Of a stretch of 64,000 nt of DNA, positions 18,347 to 26,538 are shown in pieces (position 1 is the first letter of the stretch; the number at the start of each line of letters is the position of its first letter). Source of the stretch: Gammaproteobacteria bacterium (GTDB lineage Bacteria > Pseudomonadota > Gammaproteobacteria > JABABF01 > JAHRAO01); contig JAHRAO010000015.1 of the NCBI GenBank assembly GCA_020027215.1, positions 31,279-95,278 on the forward strand, read 5' to 3'. The notes below the pieces were generated by a model. That model saw nothing but the letters and a program-made list of their open reading frames with translations. It was not told the DNA's origin and did no database searches. Made by a program: the position numbers and the translations under genes.

Positions 18347-18841
18347 TTATTCCCGTAAATAAGTGCTACTGCCTTCGCGACCGGGAGAAGAAGCAACGCG
18401 CACTTCCACAAAATGTATAGGAAAATCATTCCACCAGTGCGCTTCATCACGCAAACGATTTAATACATAGTGGGATAATTCTTCCACCGTGACATTGATC
18501 ACCGGTAAAATCAGCGCATCACGGGGCAGAAAAACCATCACCTCAGTAGCAAATGTCAAGCGATAACCGCACTCTTCGTGCTCAATCAACAAGTGGGGAT
18601 TGTTGCGCGGGATAAGGGTGCGTTGGTTCAGTTGGTCGGCAATCACCTGCAAACTCGCTTCAATGAGACGATAATCCATGCACAACCCATTACAATCCAC
18701 CGCTGACTCCACCACTGCGGCAATGGTGTAATTATGTCCGTGCAGGTTTTCTCGCTCGGTTGCCGAAAAAATGGTAAAGTGCGCGGCAGAAAACGAAATT
18801 GCCGCATCAAACATATGCAGCTTAGCGAATCGTGTGCTCAT
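18347..18841 (-). CDS. queD: 6-pyruvoyl-tetrahydropterin synthase / QueD family protein (ExxHGH type)
   Basis: T-fold pterin enzyme, 164 residues. Zinc ligands H21 (FSAAHF), H34 and H36 (LHGHNY) are present. The catalytic Cys expected just before HGH in QueD (CxxxHGH) is absent; the segment ERENLHGH has E31 in an ExxHGH arrangement, which recalls PTPS-III proteins reported to replace FolB in folate synthesis. It could therefore act in folate or another pterin pathway rather than preQ0. Thus the queD symbol is by family only. Start overlaps mgtE by 4 nt; the 3' neighbour yggS is 12 nt away. Confidence 0.75.
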   Translation of the reverse strand: MSTRFAKLHMFDAAISFSAAHFTIFSATERENLHGHNYTIAAVVESAVDCNGLCMDYRLIEASLQVIADQLNQRTLIPRNNPHLLIEHEECGYRLTFATEVMVFLPRDALILPVINVTVEELSHYVLNRLRDEAHWWNDFPIHFVEVRVASSPGREGSSTYLRE

Positions 18842-20199
18842 GGAGAATAAAAAAGAGTCGCTAAACCGAGAAAAGACATAAAACCGGCCACATCGGTGAC
18901 GGTAGTCAGTAATACCCCCCCTGCTAAAGCGGGGTCAATTTTGACTTTCTCTAATGCGATGGGCAGAAGCACTCCTACACAAGCAGCAATGACCAGCCCA
19001 AGCATCATTGCCGCAGCAATAATAATTGCCAGAGTGAGATCACTGTACCACACCATCACAATGGAAGCAATGACCAGTGCCCAAAAAAAGCCATTGATGA
19101 GCCCCATCAATATTTCACGCCCGACCAGCCACGATATATTACCGTGTCCAACATTTCCTTGTGCAATACCACGAATGACAATGGTAATCGTTTGGCTTCC
19201 GGCAATGCCACCCATACTCGCCACCACAGGCATGAGTATGGCGAGCACAACAAATCGCTCTAAAGCTGCCTCAAACAATTGTATCGCTGCCACCGCAACA
19301 AAAGCAGTGAGGAGATTGATCCCCAACCAAAACAATCTTTTCGGAGCCGCTTTGCGCACTGAGGAAAAAACATCTTCGTCACCACTCATCCCGACTAACC
19401 CTAAAAAAGGGTGTTCTGCATCTTCACGAATAACATCTACTACATCATCAATGGTAATCCGTCCCAACAAAATATTATCCTCATTGACAACGGGCGCAGA
19501 TATCAAATTATTCACTTCAAACAGCTGAGCCACTTCTTTTGCGGGGAGTGTGGCAGGAATAGATGGCGTTTGTACATCCATCAAGTTCTCCACAGTCGTA
19601 GTGAGGGGCGATGATAAAATCTTAGTTATCGGCAATACACCGATAAATTCTTGTGTACGATCCACCACAATCAAATGATCGGTATTGACGGGCAGCGTGT
19701 CGCCTAAAAGGCGTAAATATCGTTGCACAACCTCTACGGATAAGGGCTTACGCACGGTAATAATATCCGTGTTCATCAAGCCGCCTGCCGTATCTTCGCT
19801 ATAATCCAACATGGCTTGCGCCCGTTGGCGTCGGGCGGTATCCATAGACTGCAATACTTCATCCGAGAGGCGATCGGGAAGTTGTTGCAAAATATCGGCA
19901 ACATCGTCTGCCTCCATATCGGCAGTAATTTCCGCTACTTCACTCGCTTCTAAGTCTTCCAATAAGTCGGCTTGAACTTCATCGTTCAGCAATGACAATA
20001 AACTGCTCCGCCTGTTATTGTCAACAAATTTCCAAGTCACTTGTCGCATTTTAGGAGGCGATAAAATGAGCAACCGCGCTATATCACCATCAGAGAGACT
20101 ACTTAACATTTGGTCGATAGTAGATTCATCCCCGCGTTCAGCAGCGATATTAACATTAACGAGTTGCTGTTGAATGTCGGTGGGGTGTAATTTATTCAT
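18838..20199 (-). CDS. mgtE: Magnesium transporter MgtE
   Basis: Mg2+-gated Mg2+ channel of the inner membrane. 453 residues. Order: cytosolic helical N domain (about 1-130, LLEDLEASEVAEITADMEA), two CBS domains (about 135-260), a connecting helix, and five membrane helices (about 280-450). Conserved pore-region segments are MGGIAGSQTITIVIRGIAQ and GGVLLTTVTDVAGFMSFLG, with the Mg-binding Asp in TTVTD. It overlaps lptB by 4 nt and the queD-like gene by 4 nt, so it is transcribed with the LPS transport genes. Confidence 0.96.
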   Translation of the reverse strand: MNKLHPTDIQQQLVNVNIAAERGDESTIDQMLSSLSDGDIARLLILSPPKMRQVTWKFVDNNRRSSLLSLLNDEVQADLLEDLEASEVAEITADMEADDVADILQQLPDRLSDEVLQSMDTARRQRAQAMLDYSEDTAGGLMNTDIITVRKPLSVEVVQRYLRLLGDTLPVNTDHLIVVDRTQEFIGVLPITKILSSPLTTTVENLMDVQTPSIPATLPAKEVAQLFEVNNLISAPVVNEDNILLGRITIDDVVDVIREDAEHPFLGLVGMSGDEDVFSSVRKAAPKRLFWLGINLLTAFVAVAAIQLFEAALERFVVLAILMPVVASMGGIAGSQTITIVIRGIAQGNVGHGNISWLVGREILMGLINGFFWALVIASIVMVWYSDLTLAIIIAAAMMLGLVIAACVGVLLPIALEKVKIDPALAGGVLLTTVTDVAGFMSFLGLATLFYSP

Positions 20200-20930
20200 T
20201 GAGTCGGTAGGGTAAATTGATCTCCTAAATAAGCACGCCGCACTTTTTCATTGCGCACTATAGCGGCACTATCGCCTTGGGCAATAATAACCCCTTCGTT
20301 AATAATATAAGTGTAGTCACAAATATTGAGCGTATCCGCAACATTGTGGTCGGTGATCAAAATACCGATTCCTTTACTTTTCAAATGCGTAATAATGTGG
20401 TTGATTTCCCCAATAGATATAGGGTCTACCCCTGCAAACGGTTCGTCCAATAGCAGCACCACTGGAGACATTGCCACGGCACGGGCAATTTGCAGTTTGC
20501 GCGCTTCACCGCCGGAGAGAGTATGCGCATTATGATAAGACAGTTGGTCAATATTGAACTCGGCAAGCAAGCGATCCCGTGTATGTAATCGTTCGGCGGT
20601 AGTGAGATCACGGCGAAATTGCAATACGGCTAACAAATTATCTCCAACCGAGAAACGCCGAAATATAGAGTTTTTTTGCGGAAGATAATTTAATCCTAAT
20701 TGTGAACGGTGCGATAAAGATAATGCAGTAATGTCGGTGTCGTTGAGCAATATACGCCCACTATAAGGGGAAATCAAGCCGGTAATAATATGAAAACTCG
20801 TCGTTTTACCCGAACCATTAGCGCCTAACAAACCGATAATGTGCGCCGCATCTACCGATAAAGATACGTTATTGACAACGGCTTTCCCATAATAATATTT
20901 AGATATTTGTTCAACTGACAGCAAGGTCAT
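20196..20930 (-). CDS. lptB: LPS export ABC transporter ATP-binding protein LptB
   Basis: ATPase of the LptB2FG complex that extracts LPS from the inner membrane. 244 residues. Walker A GANGSGKTT, Q-loop LPQKNSIFRRFSVGDNL (the FRR-FSV pattern is typical of LptB), signature LSGGEARKLQIARA, Walker B VLLLDEPFAGVDP and switch His in ITDHN. Translation is coupled to lptA and mgtE by 4-nt overlaps. LptF and LptG are not in the window. Confidence 0.97.
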   Translation of the reverse strand: MTLLSVEQISKYYYGKAVVNNVSLSVDAAHIIGLLGANGSGKTTSFHIITGLISPYSGRILLNDTDITALSLSHRSQLGLNYLPQKNSIFRRFSVGDNLLAVLQFRRDLTTAERLHTRDRLLAEFNIDQLSYHNAHTLSGGEARKLQIARAVAMSPVVLLLDEPFAGVDPISIGEINHIITHLKSKGIGILITDHNVADTLNICDYTYIINEGVIIAQGDSAAIVRNEKVRRAYLGDQFTLPTQ

Positions 20931-21403
20931 TGGGGCAAAATCACTTTAACTCGTTGATCCACTGCCGGATTTTTGGATACAATCCGATCTTCGGCAATAT
21001 AATAATCAATTTGATCGCCTTCCACTATGGCGCCTTTATGGGTAATGCGCACATTTCCAGACAAACGTATCTTGTCTTCATTGGCGAAAAATACGGCGCG
21101 CTCGGCAATTAATATAGTTTCTTTCCCCGATTTTTTCCGCAGGTGGAATTGCATGGGCGAGCCCTGCACTTCCATACGCTTAATTTCTCCATCCTGCATT
21201 TGCGCTTCAATTGTGTTGCCCGTAATAGACATATTGCCGCGCCGTGCCAACACATTGCCGATATATTGCATCCTGTGCGTTTTAGCATTATACTCCACGC
21301 GGTCTGCCTCAATTTGTATGGTCGGTTGCGCATGAAGCGCCGGTACTGCGAACATGCCGATAAGGAGTAAAAACCACCGCTTATCGTGCACAAATCTCTC
21401 CAT
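20927..21403 (-). CDS. lptA: LPS transport periplasmic protein LptA
   Basis: Periplasmic bridge protein that carries LPS between LptC and LptD. 158 residues, with signal peptide (LLLIGMFAVPALHA) and one OstA-like beta-jellyroll: EADRVEYNAKTHRMQYIGNV, then LSGNVRITHKGAIVEGDQI. Length and fold pattern match the family. Overlaps lptC by 23 nt at its start and lptB by 4 nt. Confidence 0.93.
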   Translation of the reverse strand: MERFVHDKRWFLLLIGMFAVPALHAQPTIQIEADRVEYNAKTHRMQYIGNVLARRGNMSITGNTIEAQMQDGEIKRMEVQGSPMQFHLRKKSGKETILIAERAVFFANEDKIRLSGNVRITHKGAIVEGDQIDYYIAEDRIVSKNPAVDQRVKVILPQ

Positions 21404-21851
21404 AACAACTCTTCACCCCCGAAGACAAAATGATGGTCTGTTTATCGGCATAAAGCATCATTTTTTGCGCGTGCATCTGCCATTTTCCTCCCGATACCAC
21501 GACTCCATCCTCTGTATTTGCGACACGATGAGACGGTGAAATATGTAAAGAAGGGGTCTCAATACGCACCGCATTATCCGCATCATCAATAGTGACCGCC
21601 GACAACAATAAACGATGTTCGGGTGCTGTGAAGCGCTGTATCCGAGCGCTAGTTATATGGTAACGGCGATTGCCTGCACCATCAAATAATTGCCAATGAC
21701 TCTCTTGCATCTCCTGTTGCGGGGTATTCATGCGCGATATGCTGATGGGTGCTGCAGGCGGTTGCCCTGCATAATAAATAGCGATGGCAAGCCCTACGAT
21801 GAGTGTACCAACAAGAATCCATTGCACGCGCAACAATATCGCCACCATCAA
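21381..21851 (-). CDS. lptC: LPS export system protein LptC
   Basis: Bitopic inner-membrane protein linking LptB2FG to LptA. 156 residues. One membrane helix at about 8-28 (WILVGTLIVGLAIAIYYAG), then a jellyroll with the pattern HITSARIQRFTAPEHRLLLS and ADKQTIILSSGVKS. Sequence of this family is weakly conserved; the call rests on the topology and on the position between kdsD and lptA. kdsC, which lies between kdsD and lptC in E. coli, is missing. Confidence 0.88.
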   Translation of the reverse strand: MMVAILLRVQWILVGTLIVGLAIAIYYAGQPPAAPISISRMNTPQQEMQESHWQLFDGAGNRRYHITSARIQRFTAPEHRLLLSAVTIDDADNAVRIETPSLHISPSHRVANTEDGVVVSGGKWQMHAQKMMLYADKQTIILSSGVKSCYGEICAR

Positions 21852-22828
21852 TCTAACCCTGCTTTGATTAAATCGTGTAAATGAATGACTCCGATCAATT
21901 TCTTTTGATCGTCAACAACCATCAATACCGTTATTTGATGGGTTTGTATCTGTCGTAATGCGTCTATCGCCAAAGTGTGTTTAGTCGTTGTGAGGCACTC
22001 ACGGCTCATGATTTCCGCTATTGCCGTGCTTTGAATATCCACTTTGCGATGTATCGCACGCCTTAAGTCACCATCGGTAAATACTCCTAGTAGTTGTTGT
22101 GCGGAATCGGTAATTGCAGTACATCCCAATCGTTTACCGGCGAGCTCCACTAACGCTTCGGCAATGAAAACACCACCATCCACTTGAGGAATATCATCCC
22201 CCGTATGCATGAGATCTGCGACTTGTTGGAGCAGTCGTTGACCGAGTTTGCCGCTCGGGTGTGAAAAAGCAAAATGATCTTTTGTAAATCCTCGCTGTGC
22301 GGATAAAGCCATTGCAATTGCATCACCGAGCACTAACATAGTGGTCGTGCTGGCAGTCGGCGCAAGTTCTAAAGGACACGCTTCTCTATCTACCCCAACA
22401 TCAAAAACAATGTCCGCTCCACGCGCAATGGGTGATTGCGTATCGCCCACCAAGCCAATGATAGGGATATTCAACCGCTTAAATAAAGGCATTAAGATCA
22501 CGATCTCTTTACTACTCCCCGAATAAGATAATAAAATGACCGCATCTTCTGCCGTCACCATCCCCATATCGCCATGTCCCGCTTCAGCGGCATGGACAAA
22601 AAACGACGGGCTCCCTGTGCTCGATAAAGTGGCGGCAATCTTGCGGGCAATATGTCCCGATTTTCCAACCCCCATGGTGATAATGCGTCCGCGCCGTTCA
22701 AGCAAAAGGCGAATACCCTGCGCAAAATTGGTATCAAGATTATCGCGTAATCGGGTTATTGCGTCTTGCTCAATAGAGATAGTTTGCAAGGCAGATTCAA
22801 TCAGCTGTTTATCTTGCTCAACGGACAT
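21848..22828 (-). CDS. kdsD: D-arabinose 5-phosphate isomerase
   Basis: Converts ribulose 5-phosphate to arabinose 5-phosphate, the first step of Kdo synthesis for LPS. 326 residues. SIS domain (about 40-180) with GVGKSGHIARKIAATLSSTG, FFVHAAEAGHGDMG and SYSGSSKE; then two CBS domains (about 205-326). HPSGKLGQRLL joins them, as in E. coli KdsD. Start overlaps yrbG by 11 nt; end overlaps lptC by 4 nt. Confidence 0.96.
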   Translation of the reverse strand: MSVEQDKQLIESALQTISIEQDAITRLRDNLDTNFAQGIRLLLERRGRIITMGVGKSGHIARKIAATLSSTGSPSFFVHAAEAGHGDMGMVTAEDAVILLSYSGSSKEIVILMPLFKRLNIPIIGLVGDTQSPIARGADIVFDVGVDREACPLELAPTASTTTMLVLGDAIAMALSAQRGFTKDHFAFSHPSGKLGQRLLQQVADLMHTGDDIPQVDGGVFIAEALVELAGKRLGCTAITDSAQQLLGVFTDGDLRRAIHRKVDIQSTAIAEIMSRECLTTTKHTLAIDALRQIQTHQITVLMVVDDQKKLIGVIHLHDLIKAGLD

Positions 22829-23786
22829 GATTAAAAATCACCCCATAATAAATTACATATAACAATAACAGCACTATGCCATGCACGCGTGTTATTTGGA
22901 CTTGTTCTCCATCGGATCGCCAGTAGCGATAATACAATATAATAGCAAATAATCCGCTTAAAACTGCCATTGCTATATAATCTCGCTGCACAATTTGTGT
23001 CTCTAATGTGAGGGGGGCTAATAATCCCGGAATAGCCATCACAATCAATAAATTAAAAATATTCGACCCGATTATATTGCCTATCACCATACTATATTGG
23101 CGACTACGCACACCCGATATAGAGACCGCCAACTCCGGCAAGCTCGTACCGATAGCCACAACACTCAAACCGATGAGAAAATCGCTCACATTGAGTTCGA
23201 GCGCGAGACGTGATGCCCCCCACACTAAAACTTGGCTACTTCCATTCACTAAAATTAAAAACAGGATGAACCAAATATAAATCATTCGGGAAGAATTATG
23301 GGGCGAGGATGGTGTTGATGGCGTATCCAACAGATGCATATCGCGTAGAAAAATCCATAATGGCAGTGGCAGAACTGCCAATAACAATAAGCCGTCCCAC
23401 ACAGTCAAATGCAAATCCCACAACAGTATCCCTCCCCAAATAGTCACCCCTAAAAATATCGGGAGATAGCGGCGCAGGATGACGGAAGGAACTACAAAAG
23501 CAGTCGTGGCGATTATGGTGATGGCGAATACTAACCCAATATTAGCGAGATTAGATCCTATGGCATTGCCCACCGCCAAAATACCTGCGTCTTGGAGCGA
23601 ACCGCTAATGGATACCATAATTTCTGGAAGCGATGTGCCAAAAGCCAGTACCGTAAAACCGATGAACATCGGGGAGGTTTTTAATCGATGGGAAATTTGA
23701 ATGCCGACCCCAATCAAACGATCCGCACTCCATGTTAAACCTACAATACTAGCAAGGGTGAGCGTTAAATAAAATAAAATATCCAT
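22818..23786 (-). CDS. Calcium/sodium antiporter of the YrbG family
   Basis: Inner-membrane cation exchanger of the CaCA superfamily, 322 residues from the ATG at 23786. A longer frame (23843) adds only 19 non-family residues crossing the promoter region. The two inverted alpha repeats are seen as FTVLAFGTSLPEIMVSISGS and LSVVAIGTSLPELAVSISGV, each followed by an N-rich GNAIGSN / GNIIGSN element. About ten membrane helices. First gene of the yrbG-kdsD-lptCAB operon, divergent from mlaC across 65 nt. Confidence 0.93.
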   Translation of the reverse strand: MDILFYLTLTLASIVGLTWSADRLIGVGIQISHRLKTSPMFIGFTVLAFGTSLPEIMVSISGSLQDAGILAVGNAIGSNLANIGLVFAITIIATTAFVVPSVILRRYLPIFLGVTIWGGILLWDLHLTVWDGLLLLAVLPLPLWIFLRDMHLLDTPSTPSSPHNSSRMIYIWFILFLILVNGSSQVLVWGASRLALELNVSDFLIGLSVVAIGTSLPELAVSISGVRSRQYSMVIGNIIGSNIFNLLIVMAIPGLLAPLTLETQIVQRDYIAMAVLSGLFAIILYYRYWRSDGEQVQITRVHGIVLLLLYVIYYGVIFNHVR

Positions 23787-23802
23787 TTTGATTAGGTGGG
23801 TG

Positions 23803-23830
23803 TTGTAAAATAGTAAAAAAGTACTATTAT
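23803..23830 (+). promoter_or_regulatory. Possible mlaC-murA promoter
   Basis: TTGTAA (23803-23808), a 16-bp spacer and TATTAT (23825-23830) in the AT-rich 65-bp gap between divergent yrbG and mlaC, about 20 bp before the mlaC ATG. Fair match to sigma70 consensus. Confidence 0.45.
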
Positions 23831-23851
23831 AAAGTTTTATCAATTAGGACT

Positions 23852-24532
23852 ATGAAAAAAGCAATATTGCAAGGCTCTATTCTCGGAAAAGCCCTCTGTG
23901 TTCTCTCTATTTTTCTTATGCCATACACTGCATTGGGAGCGGCTGAAGGAGCGACAAATAGCACACAAGATCCAGATGTATGGGCAAGGTATGTCAATGA
24001 ACGCCTACTCTCCCTCATCAAAGAATCTGCCCATAAAAAAGACTTATCTGAATACTATCATAAGGTTGGAGAGATACTGGATGAAATTGTCGATTTTTCT
24101 CGGTTCACAAAAAATGTAGTTGGGCGCTACGGCAGTAAAAAAACACTGGAGGCGCTCTCTAAAAAAGAAAGGTCTGATTTTCTCAAAGGAATACAGCGAT
24201 TAGAGAGTGTTATTCGTAGCCAAATTATAGAAACTTACGGAAAAGTGATGTTAACGGGTGCGGATAAAAAAATATCACTCCAGCCCATTGATCCAAAACA
24301 GAAAAAAAGGAAAAAAATGACTGTCGTGCAAAACGTTTATGATCCAGCCCAGAAAAAAACCATTAAAATTAACTATATTATTGGACGCACACCCGACAAT
24401 CAATTGAAGTTGCGCAACATTCATATTGAATCGCTCAATATTGGCAAGTTATATCGCAAACAATTCAGTGATGCTTATCGCAAGTATAAAGGCGATATGG
24501 ATAAAATAATCGCTGGTTGGAAGTCCTTATAA
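23852..24532 (+). CDS. mlaC: Phospholipid-binding protein MlaC
   Basis: Periplasmic phospholipid shuttle of the Mla pathway that keeps outer-membrane lipid asymmetry. 226 residues, with signal peptide (LCVLSIFLMPYTALGA). The mature part has EIVDFSRFTKNVVGRY and an NTF2-like pattern with YIIGRTPDNQLKLRNIHIESLNIG, matching MlaC. The partners MlaFEDB, which in E. coli flank mlaC between yrbG and murA, are all absent here: yrbG is immediately divergent and murA follows after 42 nt. Unusually charged (Lys-rich 150-175). Confidence 0.88.
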   Translation: MKKAILQGSILGKALCVLSIFLMPYTALGAAEGATNSTQDPDVWARYVNERLLSLIKESAHKKDLSEYYHKVGEILDEIVDFSRFTKNVVGRYGSKKTLEALSKKERSDFLKGIQRLESVIRSQIIETYGKVMLTGADKKISLQPIDPKQKKRKKMTVVQNVYDPAQKKTIKINYIIGRTPDNQLKLRNIHIESLNIGKLYRKQFSDAYRKYKGDMDKIIAGWKSL

Positions 24533-24574
24533 ACTCTACAATAGCTTATTCATCATGCCCATAGGATTGGTCTG

Positions 24575-25858
24575 ATGTCAGATCGTTTAGTTATCTACGG
24601 TGGTTGCCCGTTGTCCGGCACAGTCAAAATATCGGGAGCGAAAAATGCAGCACTGCCTATTATGATCGCCTCATTGCTCTGCTCGGAAAAAACGACCATC
24701 ACTAACCTCCCCCACTTACGCGATGTAACGACCACATTGGAACTATTAGGCATCATGGGGGTGGATATCACATTACATCAGACAATGGATGTCATCTTAG
24801 ACGCCAATAATGTCACCTCATATACTGCCCCCGAATATTTAGTGAACCAAATGCGCGCTTCTATTTTAGTGCTCGGTCCCCTGCTCGCACGTTACGGTCA
24901 AGCAAAAGTTGCTTTTCCTGGAGGATGTGCCATAGGTAAAAGACCCATTGACCAGCATATCAAAGGGTTAGAAGCACTTGGGGTTACTTTTGATATCAGT
25001 AATCAGCAGGCAAGATATATCGTCGCCAAAGCAAAAAAAGGATTGAAAGGGGCTTATTTTTCCTTCGAGAAAAAAACAGTTGGCGGCACCGAAAACATGA
25101 TGATCGCTGCGGTCACCGCTAAAGGCCGCACTGTCCTTGACAATGCGGCGCGTGAACCTGAAGTGTGTGATTTGGCATATTTTCTGAATACCATGGGGGC
25201 AAAAATCTCTGGTATCGGAACCGATAAGATAGAAATTGAAGGAGTAGATGCTTTAGGGGGCGGCAAGTATAGAATTATGCCCGACCGCATTGAGACAGGC
25301 ACTTACTTAGTTGCCGCCGCCGCCACGCAAGGACAGATTCGTCTCACCCGTACTGCTCCTAAAAATATGACTATTGTTCTGGACAAATTGAAAGAAGCCG
25401 GTACCAATATTCATTGGGATGACAATACCATTGATATTGACATGCGCGATCGCGTATTGCGTCCAGTCAATATAACCACTTCCCCTTATCCAGGATTCCC
25501 GACCGATATGCAAGCACAATTTACCGTATTGAACGCTATCGCCCATGGACGTAGCACGGTCAACGAGACCATCTTTGAAAATCGCTTGATCCAAACCCAT
25601 GAAATCAAGCGCATGGGAGCCAACATTGCGATTGATAAAAGCAGGGTGCATATTTACGGTCCAAACAAGTTGAAAGGTGCGGCGGTCACCGCAACCGATT
25701 TGCGCGCTTCGGCAAGCTTGGTCATTGCTGGTCTCATTGCCGAAGGCAAAACAGTGATCGATTCCATCCACCATATTGATCGGGGCTATGAATTCATTGA
25801 AGAAAAAATGCAATTAATCGGGGGCAACATCCGTCGCCAACCCGTTATGGCCAATTGA
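24575..25858 (+). CDS. murA: UDP-N-acetylglucosamine 1-carboxyvinyltransferase
   Basis: First committed step of peptidoglycan synthesis, transferring enolpyruvate from PEP to UDP-GlcNAc. 427 residues. Active-site Cys118 in [11 protein letters not shown] (C115 in E. coli), Lys23 in SGAKNAALP, and the C-terminal [10 protein letters not shown] and [13 protein letters not shown] segments. Cys is kept, so fosfomycin sensitivity of the enzyme is expected. Sits between mlaC and hisG; ibaG and mlaB, usual neighbours, are missing. Confidence 0.98.
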   Translation: MSDRLVIYGGCPLSGTVKISGAKNAALPIMIASLLCSEKTTITNLPHLRDVTTTLELLGIMGVDITLHQTMDVILDANNVTSYTAPEYLVNQMRASILVLGPLLARYGQAKVAFPGGCAIGKRPIDQHIKGLEALGVTFDISNQQARYIVAKAKKGLKGAYFSFEKKTVGGTENMMIAAVTAKGRTVLDNAAREPEVCDLAYFLNTMGAKISGIGTDKIEIEGVDALGGGKYRIMPDRIETGTYLVAAAATQGQIRLTRTAPKNMTIVLDKLKEAGTNIHWDDNTIDIDMRDRVLRPVNITTSPYPGFPTDMQAQFTVLNAIAHGRSTVNETIFENRLIQTHEIKRMGANIAIDKSRVHIYGPNKLKGAAVTATDLRASASLVIAGLIAEGKTVIDSIHHIDRGYEFIEEKMQLIGGNIRRQPVMAN

Positions 25859-25915
25859 TTTATTGACCGCAATATGTGCTCCATGTATTCTGCTAATTTC
25901 AGTATCCCCTAAACC

Positions 25916-26533
25916 ATGCTCTCTATTTCAATTACCAAAGGACGCATTATGGAGCAATGTCTCCCGTTATTGCGTTACTTAGGTTTTACCGATGCGGCAC
26001 TAAAAAGCCGCCAACTTGTTTTGCGTAATGTCAGCGGCGATAGACAATTATTTATATTACGGGGGCGGGATGCGCTGACATGCGTGCGCTACGGGGTAGC
26101 AGATATCGCCATAGTCGGTAAAGATATGCTCTTAGAGTATGGGAGCGAAGGCGTTTATGAATTACTCTATACGAACCTTGCGCGTTGCCGATTAGTTTTA
26201 GCGGGGATCCGCCCACCGCCGAAAGATAGTCATTTGCGCGTGGCAACTAAATACACAAAAATGACAAATCAATACTGTATTGAAAATGGATGGCAAGCGG
26301 AAATCATCCCTATATACGGCTCGGCAGAAATATCACCTTTGATAGGGATAGCAGATTATATTGTGGATATTACTGCTTCCGGTAAAACACTCCAAGCCAA
26401 TAACCTCAACATTTTAGCCACTATCGCTGACATTAGTGCCCGCGTGGTCATCAACGCCGCCGCCCTGCATACCAAGCACCAAGAAATTCAACAATTCAAA
26501 GGGCACGTGATCTCAGTCATTGGATCGGGATAA
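25916..26533 (+). CDS. hisG: ATP phosphoribosyltransferase, short form
   Basis: First step of histidine synthesis, joining ATP and PRPP. 205 residues, i.e. the short form lacking the C-terminal regulatory domain. Family segments: ISITKGRIMEQCLPLL, LRGRDALTCVRYGVADIAIVG, and the PRPP loop IADYIVDITASGKTLQANNL. Short HisG normally needs the HisRS-like subunit HisZ for activity and His feedback; hisZ is not in the window, and the nearby hisS looks like a genuine HisRS. Gap to hisD is 5 nt. Confidence 0.96.
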   Translation: MLSISITKGRIMEQCLPLLRYLGFTDAALKSRQLVLRNVSGDRQLFILRGRDALTCVRYGVADIAIVGKDMLLEYGSEGVYELLYTNLARCRLVLAGIRPPPKDSHLRVATKYTKMTNQYCIENGWQAEIIPIYGSAEISPLIGIADYIVDITASGKTLQANNLNILATIADISARVVINAAALHTKHQEIQQFKGHVISVIGSG

Positions 26534-26538
26534 AGACA

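Noticed and set aside
18896..19528. 210-codon plus-strand ORF opposite mgtE
   Set aside because: It is Ser/Thr/Pro-rich reverse translation of conserved membrane-protein codons.
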